Assembly (NCBI RefSeq): GCF_007595705.1
Contig: NZ_NISY01000004.1
Coordinates: forward strand, 496,001-560,000
DNA length: 64,000 nt
Direction: 5' to 3'
From: Streptomyces sp. SAJ15
GTDB taxonomy: Bacteria; Actinomycetota; Actinomycetes; Streptomycetales; Streptomycetaceae
In this document: positions 51,810 to 60,784 of the stretch, in pieces
How the letters are laid out: each line of letters begins with the position of its first letter
How positions within the stretch are numbered: position 1 is the first letter of the stretch
The notes under the pieces: model-generated
What the model saw: the letters and a program-made list of their open reading frames with translations, nothing else
Database searches by the model: none
What the model was told of the DNA's origin: nothing
Program-made: the position numbers and the translations under genes

Positions 51810-52808
51810 GTGTCACCGACCGTGCCCCCGATACCCAAGGCAGAGCTGCACCTCCACATCGAGGGCACCCTGGAGCCGGAGCTGGCGTTCGCGCTGGCGG
51901 AGCGGAACGGGGTGGTGCTGCCGTACGCGACGGAGGACGAGCTGCGCGCGGCGTACTCGTTCGTCGACCTCCAGTCGTTCCTGGACCTCTACTACGCGCT
52001 GATGGCGGTGCTCCGCACCGAGCAGGACTTCGCGGACCTCGCCGACGCCTATCTCGCCCGCGCGCACCGGCAGGGGGTGCGGCACGCGGAGATCTTCTTC
52101 GACCCGCAGGCGCACACCTCGCGCGGGGTCGACATCGGCACGGTGATCGAGGGACTCTCGGGCGCGCTGGACGCCGCGGAGGAGACGTACGGCATCACCA
52201 CCCGGCTGATCATGTGCTTCCTGCGGGACGAGAGCGCCGAGTCGGCCCTGGAGACCTTCGAGGCGGCGCGGCCGTACCTGGACCGGATCACGGCGGTGGG
52301 CCTGGACTCGGCGGAGGTCGGACACCCGCCGTCGAAGTTCCGCGAGGTGTACGCGCTGGCGCGGGAGGCCGGGCTGAAGTGCGTGGCGCACGCCGGGGAG
52401 GAGGGCCCGCCGGTGTACGTCTGGGAGGCGCTGGACGTGCTCAAGGTGGACCGGGTCGACCACGGGGTCCGCTGCCTGGAGGACGAGGCGCTGGTGGCCC
52501 GCCTGGTCGCGGAACAGGTTCCGCTGACGGTCTGTCCGCTCTCCAACGTACGGCTGCGGGTCTACGACCGGCTGGCCGACCACCCGCTGCGCGCCATGCT
52601 CGACGCCGGCCTGCTGGTCACGGTCAACTCCGACGACCCCGCCTACTTCGGCGGCTACGTCGACGACAACTTCACCGCCGTGCGGGACGCGCTCGCCCTG
52701 GACCAGGAGACCCTGCGCACCCTCGCCCGCAACTCCTTCCGCGCCGCCTTCCTGGAGGAGGACCTCCGCGCGGCGTACCTCAAGGAGGTCGACGAGCACC
52801 GCGGGTGA
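51810..52808 (+). CDS. Adenine deaminase (adenosine deaminase family, type 2)
   Basis: A 332-residue metal-dependent amidohydrolase. The zinc ligands are H14 and H16 in AELHLHIEGTLEPEL, a later His in VAHAGEEGPP and Asp in VNSDDPAYFGGY. The segments HIEGTLEPEL, DPQAHTSRG and VGLDSAEVGHPPSKF are those of the adenine-specific branch rather than adenosine deaminase, so I favour conversion of adenine to hypoxanthine in purine salvage. GTG 51810 is the start. Many annotations would simply call it adenosine deaminase. Confidence 0.88.
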   Translation: MSPTVPPIPKAELHLHIEGTLEPELAFALAERNGVVLPYATEDELRAAYSFVDLQSFLDLYYALMAVLRTEQDFADLADAYLARAHRQGVRHAEIFFDPQAHTSRGVDIGTVIEGLSGALDAAEETYGITTRLIMCFLRDESAESALETFEAARPYLDRITAVGLDSAEVGHPPSKFREVYALAREAGLKCVAHAGEEGPPVYVWEALDVLKVDRVDHGVRCLEDEALVARLVAEQVPLTVCPLSNVRLRVYDRLADHPLRAMLDAGLLVTVNSDDPAYFGGYVDDNFTAVRDALALDQETLRTLARNSFRAAFLEEDLRAAYLKEVDEHRG

Positions 52809-53309
52809 GCGACGACCACGCGAGCCGCGCACGGTGCGTTTGCCGTGCACGGCGCGTGGGTCGGGCACCGGGTGAGGCGCGCACGGTGGGTGGGTCGGGC
52901 ACCGCGCGGGAGCCGGGCACCCCGGGTGAGGCGGCGACCGCGCGTGAGTCTGGCGCCGGGAGTGGATCGGGCACGGTGGGTGAGACGGGACCGCGCCTGT
53001 GTCGGGCACCCCCGAGTGAGGCGCGACGCGCGCGTGGGTCGAGCATCGCGCGCGAATGGCGTACCGGGAGTGAGCCACGCACCGCGTGAGCGCGCACCGC
53101 GCGTGAGCCGCCGGCCGTACGGCGACCGGGCCACCGCCAGCCCGCCAGCCCGCCAGCCCGCCAGCCCGCCAGCCCGCCAGCCCGCCAGCCCGCTGGCCGG
53201 CTGGCCCGGCCCGCGCCTCAGCGGCTCGGTCTCGCCCCTGTGAAGCGGGTGAAACCAAAGGTCATCCGCCCGCAACGGCGGGGCAACGCGACGCTGACAG
53301 GCTCGGCAC
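52809..53309. other. Non-coding 500 bp of degenerate GC repeats
   Basis: From 52815 to about 53105 the sequence is made of degenerate copies related to GTGGGTCGGGCACCGCGCG, so open frames on both strands have repetitive, low-complexity translations (minus strand: RLTRGARLPRGARP-like). I see no gene. It is followed by the 8-bp array at 53137-53192. Confidence 0.6.
53137..53192. repeat. Seven perfect tandem copies of CCAGCCCG
   Basis: The 8-bp unit CCAGCCCG occurs seven times without interruption from 53137 to 53192, then inverts into CTGGCCGGCTGGCCCG. It lies between the adenine deaminase and sirohydrochlorin chelatase genes. It is likely to vary in copy number. Confidence 0.85.
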
Positions 53310-54293
53310 ATGACGCCCACTCTGCTCGCCGTCGCGCACGGCAGCCGCGACCCGGAAGCACTGCGGACCGTGACCCCGCTGCTGGAACGGGTCCGGCGGC
53401 TGCGGCCCGGCCTGCCGGTGCGGCTGGGGCACATCGAGCTCAACGAGCCGCTGCTCGGCGACGTCCTCGCCGGGCTGCGCGGCCAGGTCGTCCTCGTACC
53501 GCTGCTGCTGGGCCGGGGCCACCACGTCAAGGTCGACCTGCCGGCCGCGGCCCTCGCCGCCCCCCATCTGAGCGTGCGCGTCGCCGCCCCGCTCGGCCCC
53601 CACCCGCTCCTCGCCGAGGCCCTCGCCGCCCGGCTGGTCGAGGCCGGCTGGCCGCCGCTCGACCCATCGGCTCCCGACCCATCGGCTCTCGACTCGTGGG
53701 CCACCGACCCGTGGGCCCCCGACCTGTCGGCTCCCGAGCAGCCGAGCTCCGGCCGACCGATCCCCGCGCCGCCCCGCTCCGGTCGGCCGCTGCTCGGCCG
53801 GTCGCTGCTCGGTCCGGGCGCCGTGCTCGCCGCGCGCCCCGCGGACCTCGGCCACCCCGCCCGCCGCGCGGCGGACCCGCACCGCACCGGCGTCGTGCTC
53901 GCCGCGGCCGGCTCGCGGGACCGGCACTCGGCCGAGGACACCGGCCGCACGGCCGCCCTGCTCAGCGCGCGGCTCGGCGGGGTGCCGGTGCGGCCCGGCT
54001 ACGCCTCCGCCACCGGACCCGGCGCACCCTCCGTCACCGAGGCGGTCGCCGCGCTGGCGGCGCGGGGGTGCCGGCGGGTCGCGGTCGCCGCGTACTTCAC
54101 CGCCCCCGGCCGCTTCGCCGCCCAGTGCGCGGCGGAGGCCGCCGAGGCCGCCGCGGACCTCGGTATGTCCGTCTCCGCCGCGGCCGCCCCGCTCGGCGAC
54201 CAACACGCCATGGCCCGCCTGGTGCTGCACCGGTACGAGCGGGCCCTCGCGTCTGCTCCGTTGTCACACCCGGCGGTTACTGTCGGTGTATGA
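53310..54293 (+). CDS. Sirohydrochlorin chelatase-like protein (CbiX/SirB family)
   Basis: A 327-residue protein with two CbiX-like halves, a family that inserts iron or cobalt into sirohydrochlorin. The first half has the catalytic-type [10 protein letters not shown] with H10 and a second His in GRGHHVKVD. The second half begins [16 protein letters not shown], where the expected His is Ala, so only one half may be catalytic. Residues about 118-172 are a Pro/Ser/Ala-rich insert ([20 protein letters not shown]) coded by imperfect DNA repeats. It overlaps dgt by ATGA. Siroheme is the cofactor of NirB, encoded at 35-37 kb. Confidence 0.85.
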   Translation: MTPTLLAVAHGSRDPEALRTVTPLLERVRRLRPGLPVRLGHIELNEPLLGDVLAGLRGQVVLVPLLLGRGHHVKVDLPAAALAAPHLSVRVAAPLGPHPLLAEALAARLVEAGWPPLDPSAPDPSALDSWATDPWAPDLSAPEQPSSGRPIPAPPRSGRPLLGRSLLGPGAVLAARPADLGHPARRAADPHRTGVVLAAAGSRDRHSAEDTGRTAALLSARLGGVPVRPGYASATGPGAPSVTEAVAALAARGCRRVAVAAYFTAPGRFAAQCAAEAAEAAADLGMSVSAAAAPLGDQHAMARLVLHRYERALASAPLSHPAVTVGV

Positions 54294-55639
54294 ACGGGAC
54301 ACCACCGACCGCACCCGACACCACGGACGCCATGGGTGCCATGGGCGCCCCCGACGTCCCGGGCTACCAGGCGTCAGACATCGAGCGGTGGGCCGTGGAG
54401 CCCGACAAGCGGCCCGGCCGCACCGCCTTCCAGCGTGACCGCGCCCGCGTGCTGCACTCCGCGGCGCTGCGCCGGCTGGCCGGGAAGACCCAGGTGGTCA
54501 CGCCGGGCTCGGCGGCCCACTCCTGGGACGCCTCGCCGCGCACCCGGCTGACGCACTCGCTGGAGTGCGCCCAGGTGGGGCGGGAGCTGGGCGCCGCCCT
54601 CGGCTGCGACCCGGACCTGGTGGAGGTGGCCTGCCTCGCGCACGACCTCGGCCACCCGCCCTTCGGGCACAACGGCGAGCAGGCGCTGGACGAGGTCGCC
54701 GCGGACTGCGGCGGCTTCGAGGGGAACGCCCAGTCGCTGCGGCTGCTGGCCCGCCTCGAACCCAAGCGGTTCGTCGCCGACCCGGAGAGCGGCGAGCCGG
54801 TCAGCGTCGGCGTCAACCTCACCCGTGCCGCCCTGGACGCCGCCACCAAGTACCCCTGGCCGCGCGGTGGACATCCGACCGACCCCGCCTCCCGGAAGTT
54901 CGGGGTCTACGAGGACGACCTGCCGGTCTTCGCCTGGTTCCGGGAGGGCGCCCCCGGCCACCGCACCTGCTTCGAGGCGCAGGTCATGGACTGGTCCGAC
55001 GACGTCGCCTACTCGGTGCACGACGTCGAGGACGGGCTGCACGCCGGCCACCTCGACCCGGCCTGCCTGCTGGCCGACCCCGAGCGGCGCGAGGTGTTCG
55101 CCGTCGCCGCCGCGCGGTACGCCCCCGGGGCCGACCCGCAGGAGCTCGCCGAGGCGCTGGACCGGCTGCTCGACCAGGAGTGGTGGCCGCACGGCTACGA
55201 CGGCTCGGCGGTCGCCCAGGCCCGGCTCAAGGACGCCACCAGCCAGCTCATCGGCCGGTTCTGCCTGGCCGCCGAGACCGCCACCCGCGCGGCGTACGGC
55301 CCCGGCCGCCTGACCCGCTACCGCGCGGAGCTGGTGGTGCCGCGCGCCACCCGGCTGGAGTGCGCGGTGCTCAAGGCCGTGGCCGATCGCTATGTGATGC
55401 AGCGCGAGGACCAGGAGCTGCTCCGCGCCGAGCAGCGGGTGATCATCGCGGAGCTGGGCGAGGCGCTCATCGCCCGCGCCCCGGACGGGCTCGACCCGCA
55501 GTTCCGCGCGATCTTCAACCAGGCCGAGGCCGCGGGCGACGAGACGGCGCGGCTGCGTGCCGTCGTGGACCAGATCGCCGCCCTCACCGACGCCTCCGCC
55601 CGCTCCCTCCACGCCCGACTGGTGCGGCACCGACCGTGA
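54290..55639 (+). CDS. dgt: Deoxyguanosinetriphosphate triphosphohydrolase-like protein
   Basis: HD-domain dNTPase of 449 residues that cleaves dGTP or other dNTPs to nucleoside and triphosphate. The HD motif is present: RTRLTHSLE, then [15 protein letters not shown], with a later Asp in [13 protein letters not shown]. The acidic N-terminal 25 residues are variable. ATG 54290 overlaps the previous stop (54291-54293). In Streptomyces dgt typically lies upstream of dnaG, as here. Confidence 0.94.
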   Translation: MNGTPPTAPDTTDAMGAMGAPDVPGYQASDIERWAVEPDKRPGRTAFQRDRARVLHSAALRRLAGKTQVVTPGSAAHSWDASPRTRLTHSLECAQVGRELGAALGCDPDLVEVACLAHDLGHPPFGHNGEQALDEVAADCGGFEGNAQSLRLLARLEPKRFVADPESGEPVSVGVNLTRAALDAATKYPWPRGGHPTDPASRKFGVYEDDLPVFAWFREGAPGHRTCFEAQVMDWSDDVAYSVHDVEDGLHAGHLDPACLLADPERREVFAVAAARYAPGADPQELAEALDRLLDQEWWPHGYDGSAVAQARLKDATSQLIGRFCLAAETATRAAYGPGRLTRYRAELVVPRATRLECAVLKAVADRYVMQREDQELLRAEQRVIIAELGEALIARAPDGLDPQFRAIFNQAEAAGDETARLRAVVDQIAALTDASARSLHARLVRHRP

Positions 55640-55839
55640 CCGCGGGCCGCACCCCACGGAAGTCCGTGAAAAGCCCCCGGAGAGTCGGCCGAGAGGGCTG
55701 GTGGGAGGCGTGATCGCTGGACCGTCCGGCGTACTGCCCCTTCCCGCATCCGGCTCGGTGCGGGACGCTCACCTAGGCGAAAAAGCGACCAGTAGGTAGC
55801 GACAAGCAGACGTCCTGCGTGGCGGCGAGGAGGCAGCAA

Positions 55840-57105
55840 GTGGTCGACGCAGACCAGACATTCGTCATCGTCGGTGGGGGCCTGGCCGGGGCCAAGGCCG
55901 CGGAGACCCTCCGCGAGGAGGGCTTCACCGGCCGGGTGATACTGATCTCCGACGAGCGCGACCACCCCTATGAGCGACCGCCGCTGTCCAAGGGCTTCCT
56001 GACCGGCAAGGACGACCGCGACAGCGTCTTCGTCCACGAGCCCGCCTGGTACGCGCAGGCCGACATCGAGCTGCACCTCGGCCAGCCCGCCGTCCGCCTC
56101 GACCGCGCCACCAGGGCCGTCATCCTCGGCGACGGCACCCGCGTCCCCTACGACCGGCTGCTGCTGGCCACCGGCGCCGAGCCGCGCCGGCTCGACATCC
56201 CCGGCACCGGCCTGGCCGGCGTCCACCACCTGCGCCGGCTGGCCCACGCCGAGCGGCTGCGCGGGGTGCTGACCGCCCTCGGCCGGGACAACGGCCAGCT
56301 GGTGATCGCCGGAGCCGGCTGGATCGGCCTGGAGGTCGCGGCCGCCGCCCGCGGCTACGGCGCCGAGGTCACCATCGTCGAGCCCGAGCCCACCCCGCTC
56401 CACCCGGTCCTCGGCCCCGAGCTCGGCACCCTCTTCGCCGACCTGCACCGCGAGCACGGCGTCCGCTTTCACTTCGGCGCCCGACTCACCGAGATCGTCG
56501 GCCAGGACGGCATGGTGCTGGCGGCCCAGACCGACGACGGCGAGGAGCACCCCGCCCACGCCGTCCTCGCCGCCATCGGCGCGGCGCCGCGCACCGCCCT
56601 CGCCGAGGCCGCGGGCCTTCAGGTGGTGGACCGGGCGCGCGGCGGAGGCATCGCCGTCGACGCCTCGCTGCGCACCTCCGACCCCGACATCTTCGCCGCC
56701 GGCGACGTGGCCGCCGCCGACCACCCGCTGCTGGACGTGCGGCTGCGCGTCGAGCACTGGGCCAACGCCCTCAACGGCGGCCCCGCCGCCGCCCGCGCCA
56801 TGCTCGGCCAGGAGGTCTCCTACGACCGTGTGCCGTACTTCTTCTCCGACCAGTACGACGTCGGCATGGAGTACTCCGGCTACGCGCCGCCCGGCTCCTA
56901 CGACCAGGTGGTGTGCCGCGGAGACGTCGGCAAGCGGGAGTTCATCGCCTTCTGGCTGCGCGAGGGCCGGCTGCTGGCCGGAATGAACGTGAACGTGTGG
57001 GACGTCACCGACTCCATCCAGCGGCTCATCCGCTCCGGCGCCCGGCTGGACCCGACGGCGCTCGCCGACCCGCAGACCCCGCTGGAGTCCCTGGTCGAGG
57101 GGTAG
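55840..57105 (+). CDS. FAD-dependent ferredoxin reductase-like oxidoreductase
   Basis: A 421-residue NAD(P)H:ferredoxin reductase of the rhodocoxin/putidaredoxin reductase type. FAD motif FVIVGGGLAGAKAAETL at the N-terminus, NAD motif VIAGAGWIGLEVAAAARGYGAEV near 160, and a second FAD contact DIFAAGDVA near 290, followed by a C-terminal reductase domain. I place the start at GTG 55840, which follows GAGGAGG by 6 nt, rather than at 55819. It probably passes electrons to a ferredoxin, for example for a P450 encoded elsewhere. Confidence 0.9.
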   Translation: MVDADQTFVIVGGGLAGAKAAETLREEGFTGRVILISDERDHPYERPPLSKGFLTGKDDRDSVFVHEPAWYAQADIELHLGQPAVRLDRATRAVILGDGTRVPYDRLLLATGAEPRRLDIPGTGLAGVHHLRRLAHAERLRGVLTALGRDNGQLVIAGAGWIGLEVAAAARGYGAEVTIVEPEPTPLHPVLGPELGTLFADLHREHGVRFHFGARLTEIVGQDGMVLAAQTDDGEEHPAHAVLAAIGAAPRTALAEAAGLQVVDRARGGGIAVDASLRTSDPDIFAAGDVAAADHPLLDVRLRVEHWANALNGGPAAARAMLGQEVSYDRVPYFFSDQYDVGMEYSGYAPPGSYDQVVCRGDVGKREFIAFWLREGRLLAGMNVNVWDVTDSIQRLIRSGARLDPTALADPQTPLESLVEG

Positions 57106-57174
57106 CGACGGGCGCCGTGGCGTCATCTCCCGGCGTGGGGCCCGGCTGTCACCGCCCCACCGTAGAATTCACCC

Positions 57175-59079
57175 GTGGCAGGCAGGATCAACGATGACGA
57201 CGTGAGGGCCGTACGGGAAGCGATCCCGATCGACGCCGTCGTGTCCGAGTACCTCCAGCTCCGCAACGCCGGCGGTGGGAATCTGAAGGGCCTGTGCCCC
57301 TTCCACGACGAGAAGTCCCCGTCCTTCCAGGTCAGCCCCAGCAAGGGGCTCTTCTACTGCTTCGGCTGCACGGAGGGCGGGGACACCGTCGACTTCGTCA
57401 TGAAGATCGACCACCTGTCGTTCACCGAGACCATCGAGCGGCTCGCCGCCCAGGCCGGCATCACGCTCCGCTACGAGCAGGGCAGCGCCACCCCCGGACG
57501 CCAGCAGGGCGAGCGCACCCGGTTCGTCGAGGCGCACAAGGCCGCCGCCCAGTTCTACGCCGAGCAGCTCGGCGGCGCCGAGGCCGAGATCGGCCGGGTC
57601 TTCCTCGCCCAGCGCGGCTTCGACCAGGCCGCGGCCGAACACTTCGGCGTCGGCTACAGCCCGGCCGGCTGGGACCACCTGGTCCGCTTCCTGCGCGGCC
57701 GCGGCTTCACCGACAAGGAGCTGATCGTCTCCGGGCTGGCCCAGGACGGCCGCCGCGGCCCCATCGACCGCTTCCGCGGCCGGCTGATGTGGCCGATCCG
57801 GGACATCACCGGCGAGGTGGTCGGCTTCGGCGCCCGCAAGCTGCGCGAGGACGACAACGGCCCCAAGTACCTGAACACCCCCGAGACGCCGATCTACAAG
57901 AAGTCGCACGTCCTGTACGGCATCGACCTCGCCAAGAAGGAGATCGCCAAGACCAGCCGGGCGGTCGTGGTCGAGGGCTATACCGACGTCATGGCCTGCC
58001 ACCTGGCCGGCGTCACCACCGCCATCGCGACCTGCGGCACCGCCTTCGGCGGCGACCACATCAAGATCCTCCGCCGGCTGCTGATGGACAACTCCGGCGC
58101 GGAGGTCGTCTTCACCTTCGACGGCGACGCGGCCGGCCAGAAGGCCGCGCTGCGCGCCTTCGAGGACGACCAGAAGTTCGCCGCCGAGACCTCCATCGCG
58201 ATCACGCCCGGCGGCATGGACCCCTGCGAGCTGCGCCTGGCGCAGGGGGACGAGGCCGTGACCGCCCTGGTCGACAGCCGCACCCCGCTCTTCGCCTTCG
58301 CCATCCGCCAGCTCGTCGGCCGACACAACCTGGACACGGCCGAGGGCCGGGCCGCCGCGCTGGACGAGGCCGCGCCGATCGTCGCCAACATCAAGAACCG
58401 GGCCATCCAGCATGAGTACGCGGTGACGTTGGCCGGAATGGTCGGCATCCTCGACACCCAGTTCGTGGTGCAGCGCGTCGCCCAGCTGGCCCGCTGGGCG
58501 CGCGAGCGCGGCGGGGCGCCCGGCCCCCAGTCCGGCCGGGCGAACCACCGCGCCGCCCCCGCCGCGCAGGCCCCCGCGCCGCCCGTCCCCCGTGGCCCGG
58601 CGCTCAATCTGCGCAGCCCCGCCCACCGGGTCGAGCGGGAGCTGCTCAAGCTCGCCCTCCAGCGCCCCGAGCTGGTCTCCCCGGCCTTCGACGCGTACGG
58701 CATCGACGAGTTCACCGCACCGCCGTACGCCGCGGTGCGCCGTGCCATCGAGGACGCCGGCGGCGCCGCGACGGCCGACGCCGACTACCTCGCCCGGGTC
58801 CGCGACGCCGCCCCGGACGACACCGTGCGGTCCATGGTCACCGAGCTCGCCGTCGAACCGCCGCACACCCGCCGCGACCCCGACGAGGCGTACGCCGGCG
58901 TGCAACTGGTCGCCGTGCGCCTCGCCGCCGTCAACCAACGGGTCGCCGAGGTCCGCGGCACCCTCCAGCGCCTCGGCCAGCACGGCGACCCCGCGCACCT
59001 GGCAGCCGTGCAGAACGAGCTGTGGGTCCTCCAGCAGTACGGCCAGTCACTCCGCGAGCGAGGCGCGGCCGCGCTCTGA
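57175..59079 (+). CDS. dnaG: DNA primase
   Basis: Makes RNA primers at the replication fork. The 634-residue protein has the CHC2 zinc-binding domain (C41, H44, C62, C65 in CPFHDEKSPSF and YCFGC), the RNA polymerase core with Toprim acidic residues (VVVEGYTDVMACH and FDGDAAGQKA), and a C-terminal DnaB-binding region after a Pro/Ala-rich linker at about 440-480. GTG 57175 matches the usual DnaG start MAGRINDDD. Upstream of hrdA, echoing the dnaG-sigma neighbourhood of many bacteria. Confidence 0.96.
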   Translation: MAGRINDDDVRAVREAIPIDAVVSEYLQLRNAGGGNLKGLCPFHDEKSPSFQVSPSKGLFYCFGCTEGGDTVDFVMKIDHLSFTETIERLAAQAGITLRYEQGSATPGRQQGERTRFVEAHKAAAQFYAEQLGGAEAEIGRVFLAQRGFDQAAAEHFGVGYSPAGWDHLVRFLRGRGFTDKELIVSGLAQDGRRGPIDRFRGRLMWPIRDITGEVVGFGARKLREDDNGPKYLNTPETPIYKKSHVLYGIDLAKKEIAKTSRAVVVEGYTDVMACHLAGVTTAIATCGTAFGGDHIKILRRLLMDNSGAEVVFTFDGDAAGQKAALRAFEDDQKFAAETSIAITPGGMDPCELRLAQGDEAVTALVDSRTPLFAFAIRQLVGRHNLDTAEGRAAALDEAAPIVANIKNRAIQHEYAVTLAGMVGILDTQFVVQRVAQLARWARERGGAPGPQSGRANHRAAPAAQAPAPPVPRGPALNLRSPAHRVERELLKLALQRPELVSPAFDAYGIDEFTAPPYAAVRRAIEDAGGAATADADYLARVRDAAPDDTVRSMVTELAVEPPHTRRDPDEAYAGVQLVAVRLAAVNQRVAEVRGTLQRLGQHGDPAHLAAVQNELWVLQQYGQSLRERGAAAL

Positions 59080-59094
59080 GCGGTCTCTTTTCTG

Positions 59095-59212
59095 AGGGCT
59101 CGGTTCGCCTCCGGGCGCCCTGAGCGACTGCCGACGGTCGACCGTGCGCCCCTTTTTCCAGGGCTCGGTTCGCCTCCGGGCGCTGTAAGCGACTGCCGAC
59201 GGTCGACCGTGC
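59095..59212. repeat. 53-bp direct repeat with a 12-bp palindrome, dnaG-hrdA gap
   Basis: 59095-59147 and 59160-59212 are near-identical copies offset by 65 bp; they differ mainly at 59119-59122. Each contains the perfect palindrome ACGGTCGACCGT (59134-59145 and 59199-59210). They lie within the 551 bp between dnaG and the hrdA start. In the rest of that gap (59213-59630) I see no separate gene. Confidence 0.7.
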
Positions 59213-59630
59213 TCGACCACTCGTTCCTCGCGGCCTCCGCGCGCTCTCCCTTTCGGCAGCCGCGCGCCCTTCGGCTCACTCGCCGGTGCGTACGGGGCGG
59301 GACCGCGTCCGCAGCCGCGAAGGGGCGGCGCTGTTCCTTTCGGTGGCCGCGGGCTTTCGGCGACCGGGCGCCTTCGAGTACGTCCGTAATCGGTCGGTCA
59401 CCGCCCGCTCGGCAAAAAGTGCTCGCACGCCCCTCGTGGCGGGCATGTGTCGTACTCCACACTGGGGAGCGGTGCCTGAGTCTTCGGAACGCGGCGGTGT
59501 CGGCGGTCGGGAAGGACCGGAAGCCCCCGCAGATCCGCTCACGATGTACGGGACGGATGGCGGCGCGGCCGCCGCAGCCGCGCCCGATCGCCCTGCCGTC
59601 TCAAGCGCGATCACCCTGGAGGTCGCCCTC

Positions 59631-60752
59631 GTGCAGACCCAGACCCTCACCGACGTGACGACGACGGACGTCACCACCGAGATCCCCGCCCATGTCGCGG
59701 CCCTCGCCACCGGCGGTGGCCCCGCGGACCCCGTCGTGCCGTCGCAGGGCATGCCCCCGCTCCATCCCGAGGCGGATCTGGGCGAGTCTCCGCCCCCGCC
59801 CGAGGCCCCCGAGCCCGCCGCCGTACGGGCGGACACCAGCGGCCCCTCCTCGGACCTCTTCCGCCAGTACCTGCGCGAGATCGGCCGCATCCCGCTGCTC
59901 TCCGCGGCCGAGGAGGTGGAGCTGGCGCGCCGGGTGGAGGCCGGGCTGTTCGCCGAGGAGAAGCTGGGCAGCACCCCGGACCTGGACAGCCAGCTCGCGC
60001 TCGATCTCGACAAGCTCGTGGTGCTGGGCCGGATGGCCAAGCGCCGTCTGATCGAGGCCAACCTGCGGCTGGTCGTCTCCGTCGCCAAGCGCTACGTCGG
60101 CCGCGGGCTGACCATGCTGGATCTGGTCCAGGAGGGCAACCTCGGCCTGATACGGGCCGTGGAGAAGTTCGACTACGCCCGCGGGTACAAGTTCTCCACC
60201 TACGCCACCTGGTGGATCCGCCAGGCCATGTCGCGCGCGCTGGCCGACCAGGCCCGGACGATCCGGGTCCCGGTGCACGTCGTCGAGCTGATCAACCGCG
60301 TGGTGCGGGTGCAGCGCCGGATGCTCCAGGAGCGCGGCTACGAGCCCCCGCCCGAGGAGGTCGCCGCCCACCTCGACCTTCCCCCCGAGCGGGTCAGCGA
60401 GGTGCTGCGGCTGGCTCAGGAGCCGGTCTCGCTGCACGCCCCCGTCGGCGAGGAGGACGATGTCGCCCTCGGCGACCTGATCGAGGACGGCGACGCCGCC
60501 TCCCCGGTCGAGTCCGCGGCCTTCCTGCTGCTCAGGGAGCACCTGGAGGCCGTCCTCTCCACGCTCGGCGAGCGCGAACGCAAGGTCGTCCAGCTCCGCT
60601 ACGGCCTGGCCGACGGCCGCGCCCGCACCCTGGAGGAGATCGGCCGCATCTTCGGCGTCACGCGCGAGCGGATCCGCCAGATCGAGTCGAAGACCCTCAA
60701 CAAGCTGCGCGAGCACGCCTTCGCGGACCAGTTGCGCGGATATCTGGACTGA
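59631..60752 (+). CDS. hrdA: RNA polymerase sigma factor HrdA (group 2 sigma-70)
   Basis: Principal-like but non-essential sigma factor of Streptomyces. The 373-residue protein has region 1.2 ([29 protein letters not shown]), region 2 with the -10-recognition helix ([61 protein letters not shown]), region 3, and the region 4 helix-turn-helix ([30 protein letters not shown]). I prefer GTG 59631 (VQTQTLT), preceded by GGAGG, to the open frame from 59286. Size and context next to dnaG and xylB favour HrdA over HrdB, which has a long N-terminus. Confidence 0.9.
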   Translation: MQTQTLTDVTTTDVTTEIPAHVAALATGGGPADPVVPSQGMPPLHPEADLGESPPPPEAPEPAAVRADTSGPSSDLFRQYLREIGRIPLLSAAEEVELARRVEAGLFAEEKLGSTPDLDSQLALDLDKLVVLGRMAKRRLIEANLRLVVSVAKRYVGRGLTMLDLVQEGNLGLIRAVEKFDYARGYKFSTYATWWIRQAMSRALADQARTIRVPVHVVELINRVVRVQRRMLQERGYEPPPEEVAAHLDLPPERVSEVLRLAQEPVSLHAPVGEEDDVALGDLIEDGDAASPVESAAFLLLREHLEAVLSTLGERERKVVQLRYGLADGRARTLEEIGRIFGVTRERIRQIESKTLNKLREHAFADQLRGYLD

Positions 60753-60770
60753 CCGCCCGGCGGGGGCGGT
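60752..60770. terminator. Short hairpin between hrdA and xylB
   Basis: ACCGCCC (60752-60758) and GGGCGGT (60764-60770) around a 5-nt loop, between the convergent stops. Small for a terminator. Confidence 0.4.
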
Positions 60771-60784
60771 GGTGGTCCGCCGTC

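Noticed and set aside
53137..53192. CRISPR array
   Set aside because: The 8-bp units are contiguous with no spacers, and no cas genes are present in the window.
59286..59630. N-terminal extension of HrdA from 59286
   Set aside because: The extension has no sigma-factor region and includes promoter-like, low-conservation sequence; GTG 59631 with GGAGG fits HrdA.
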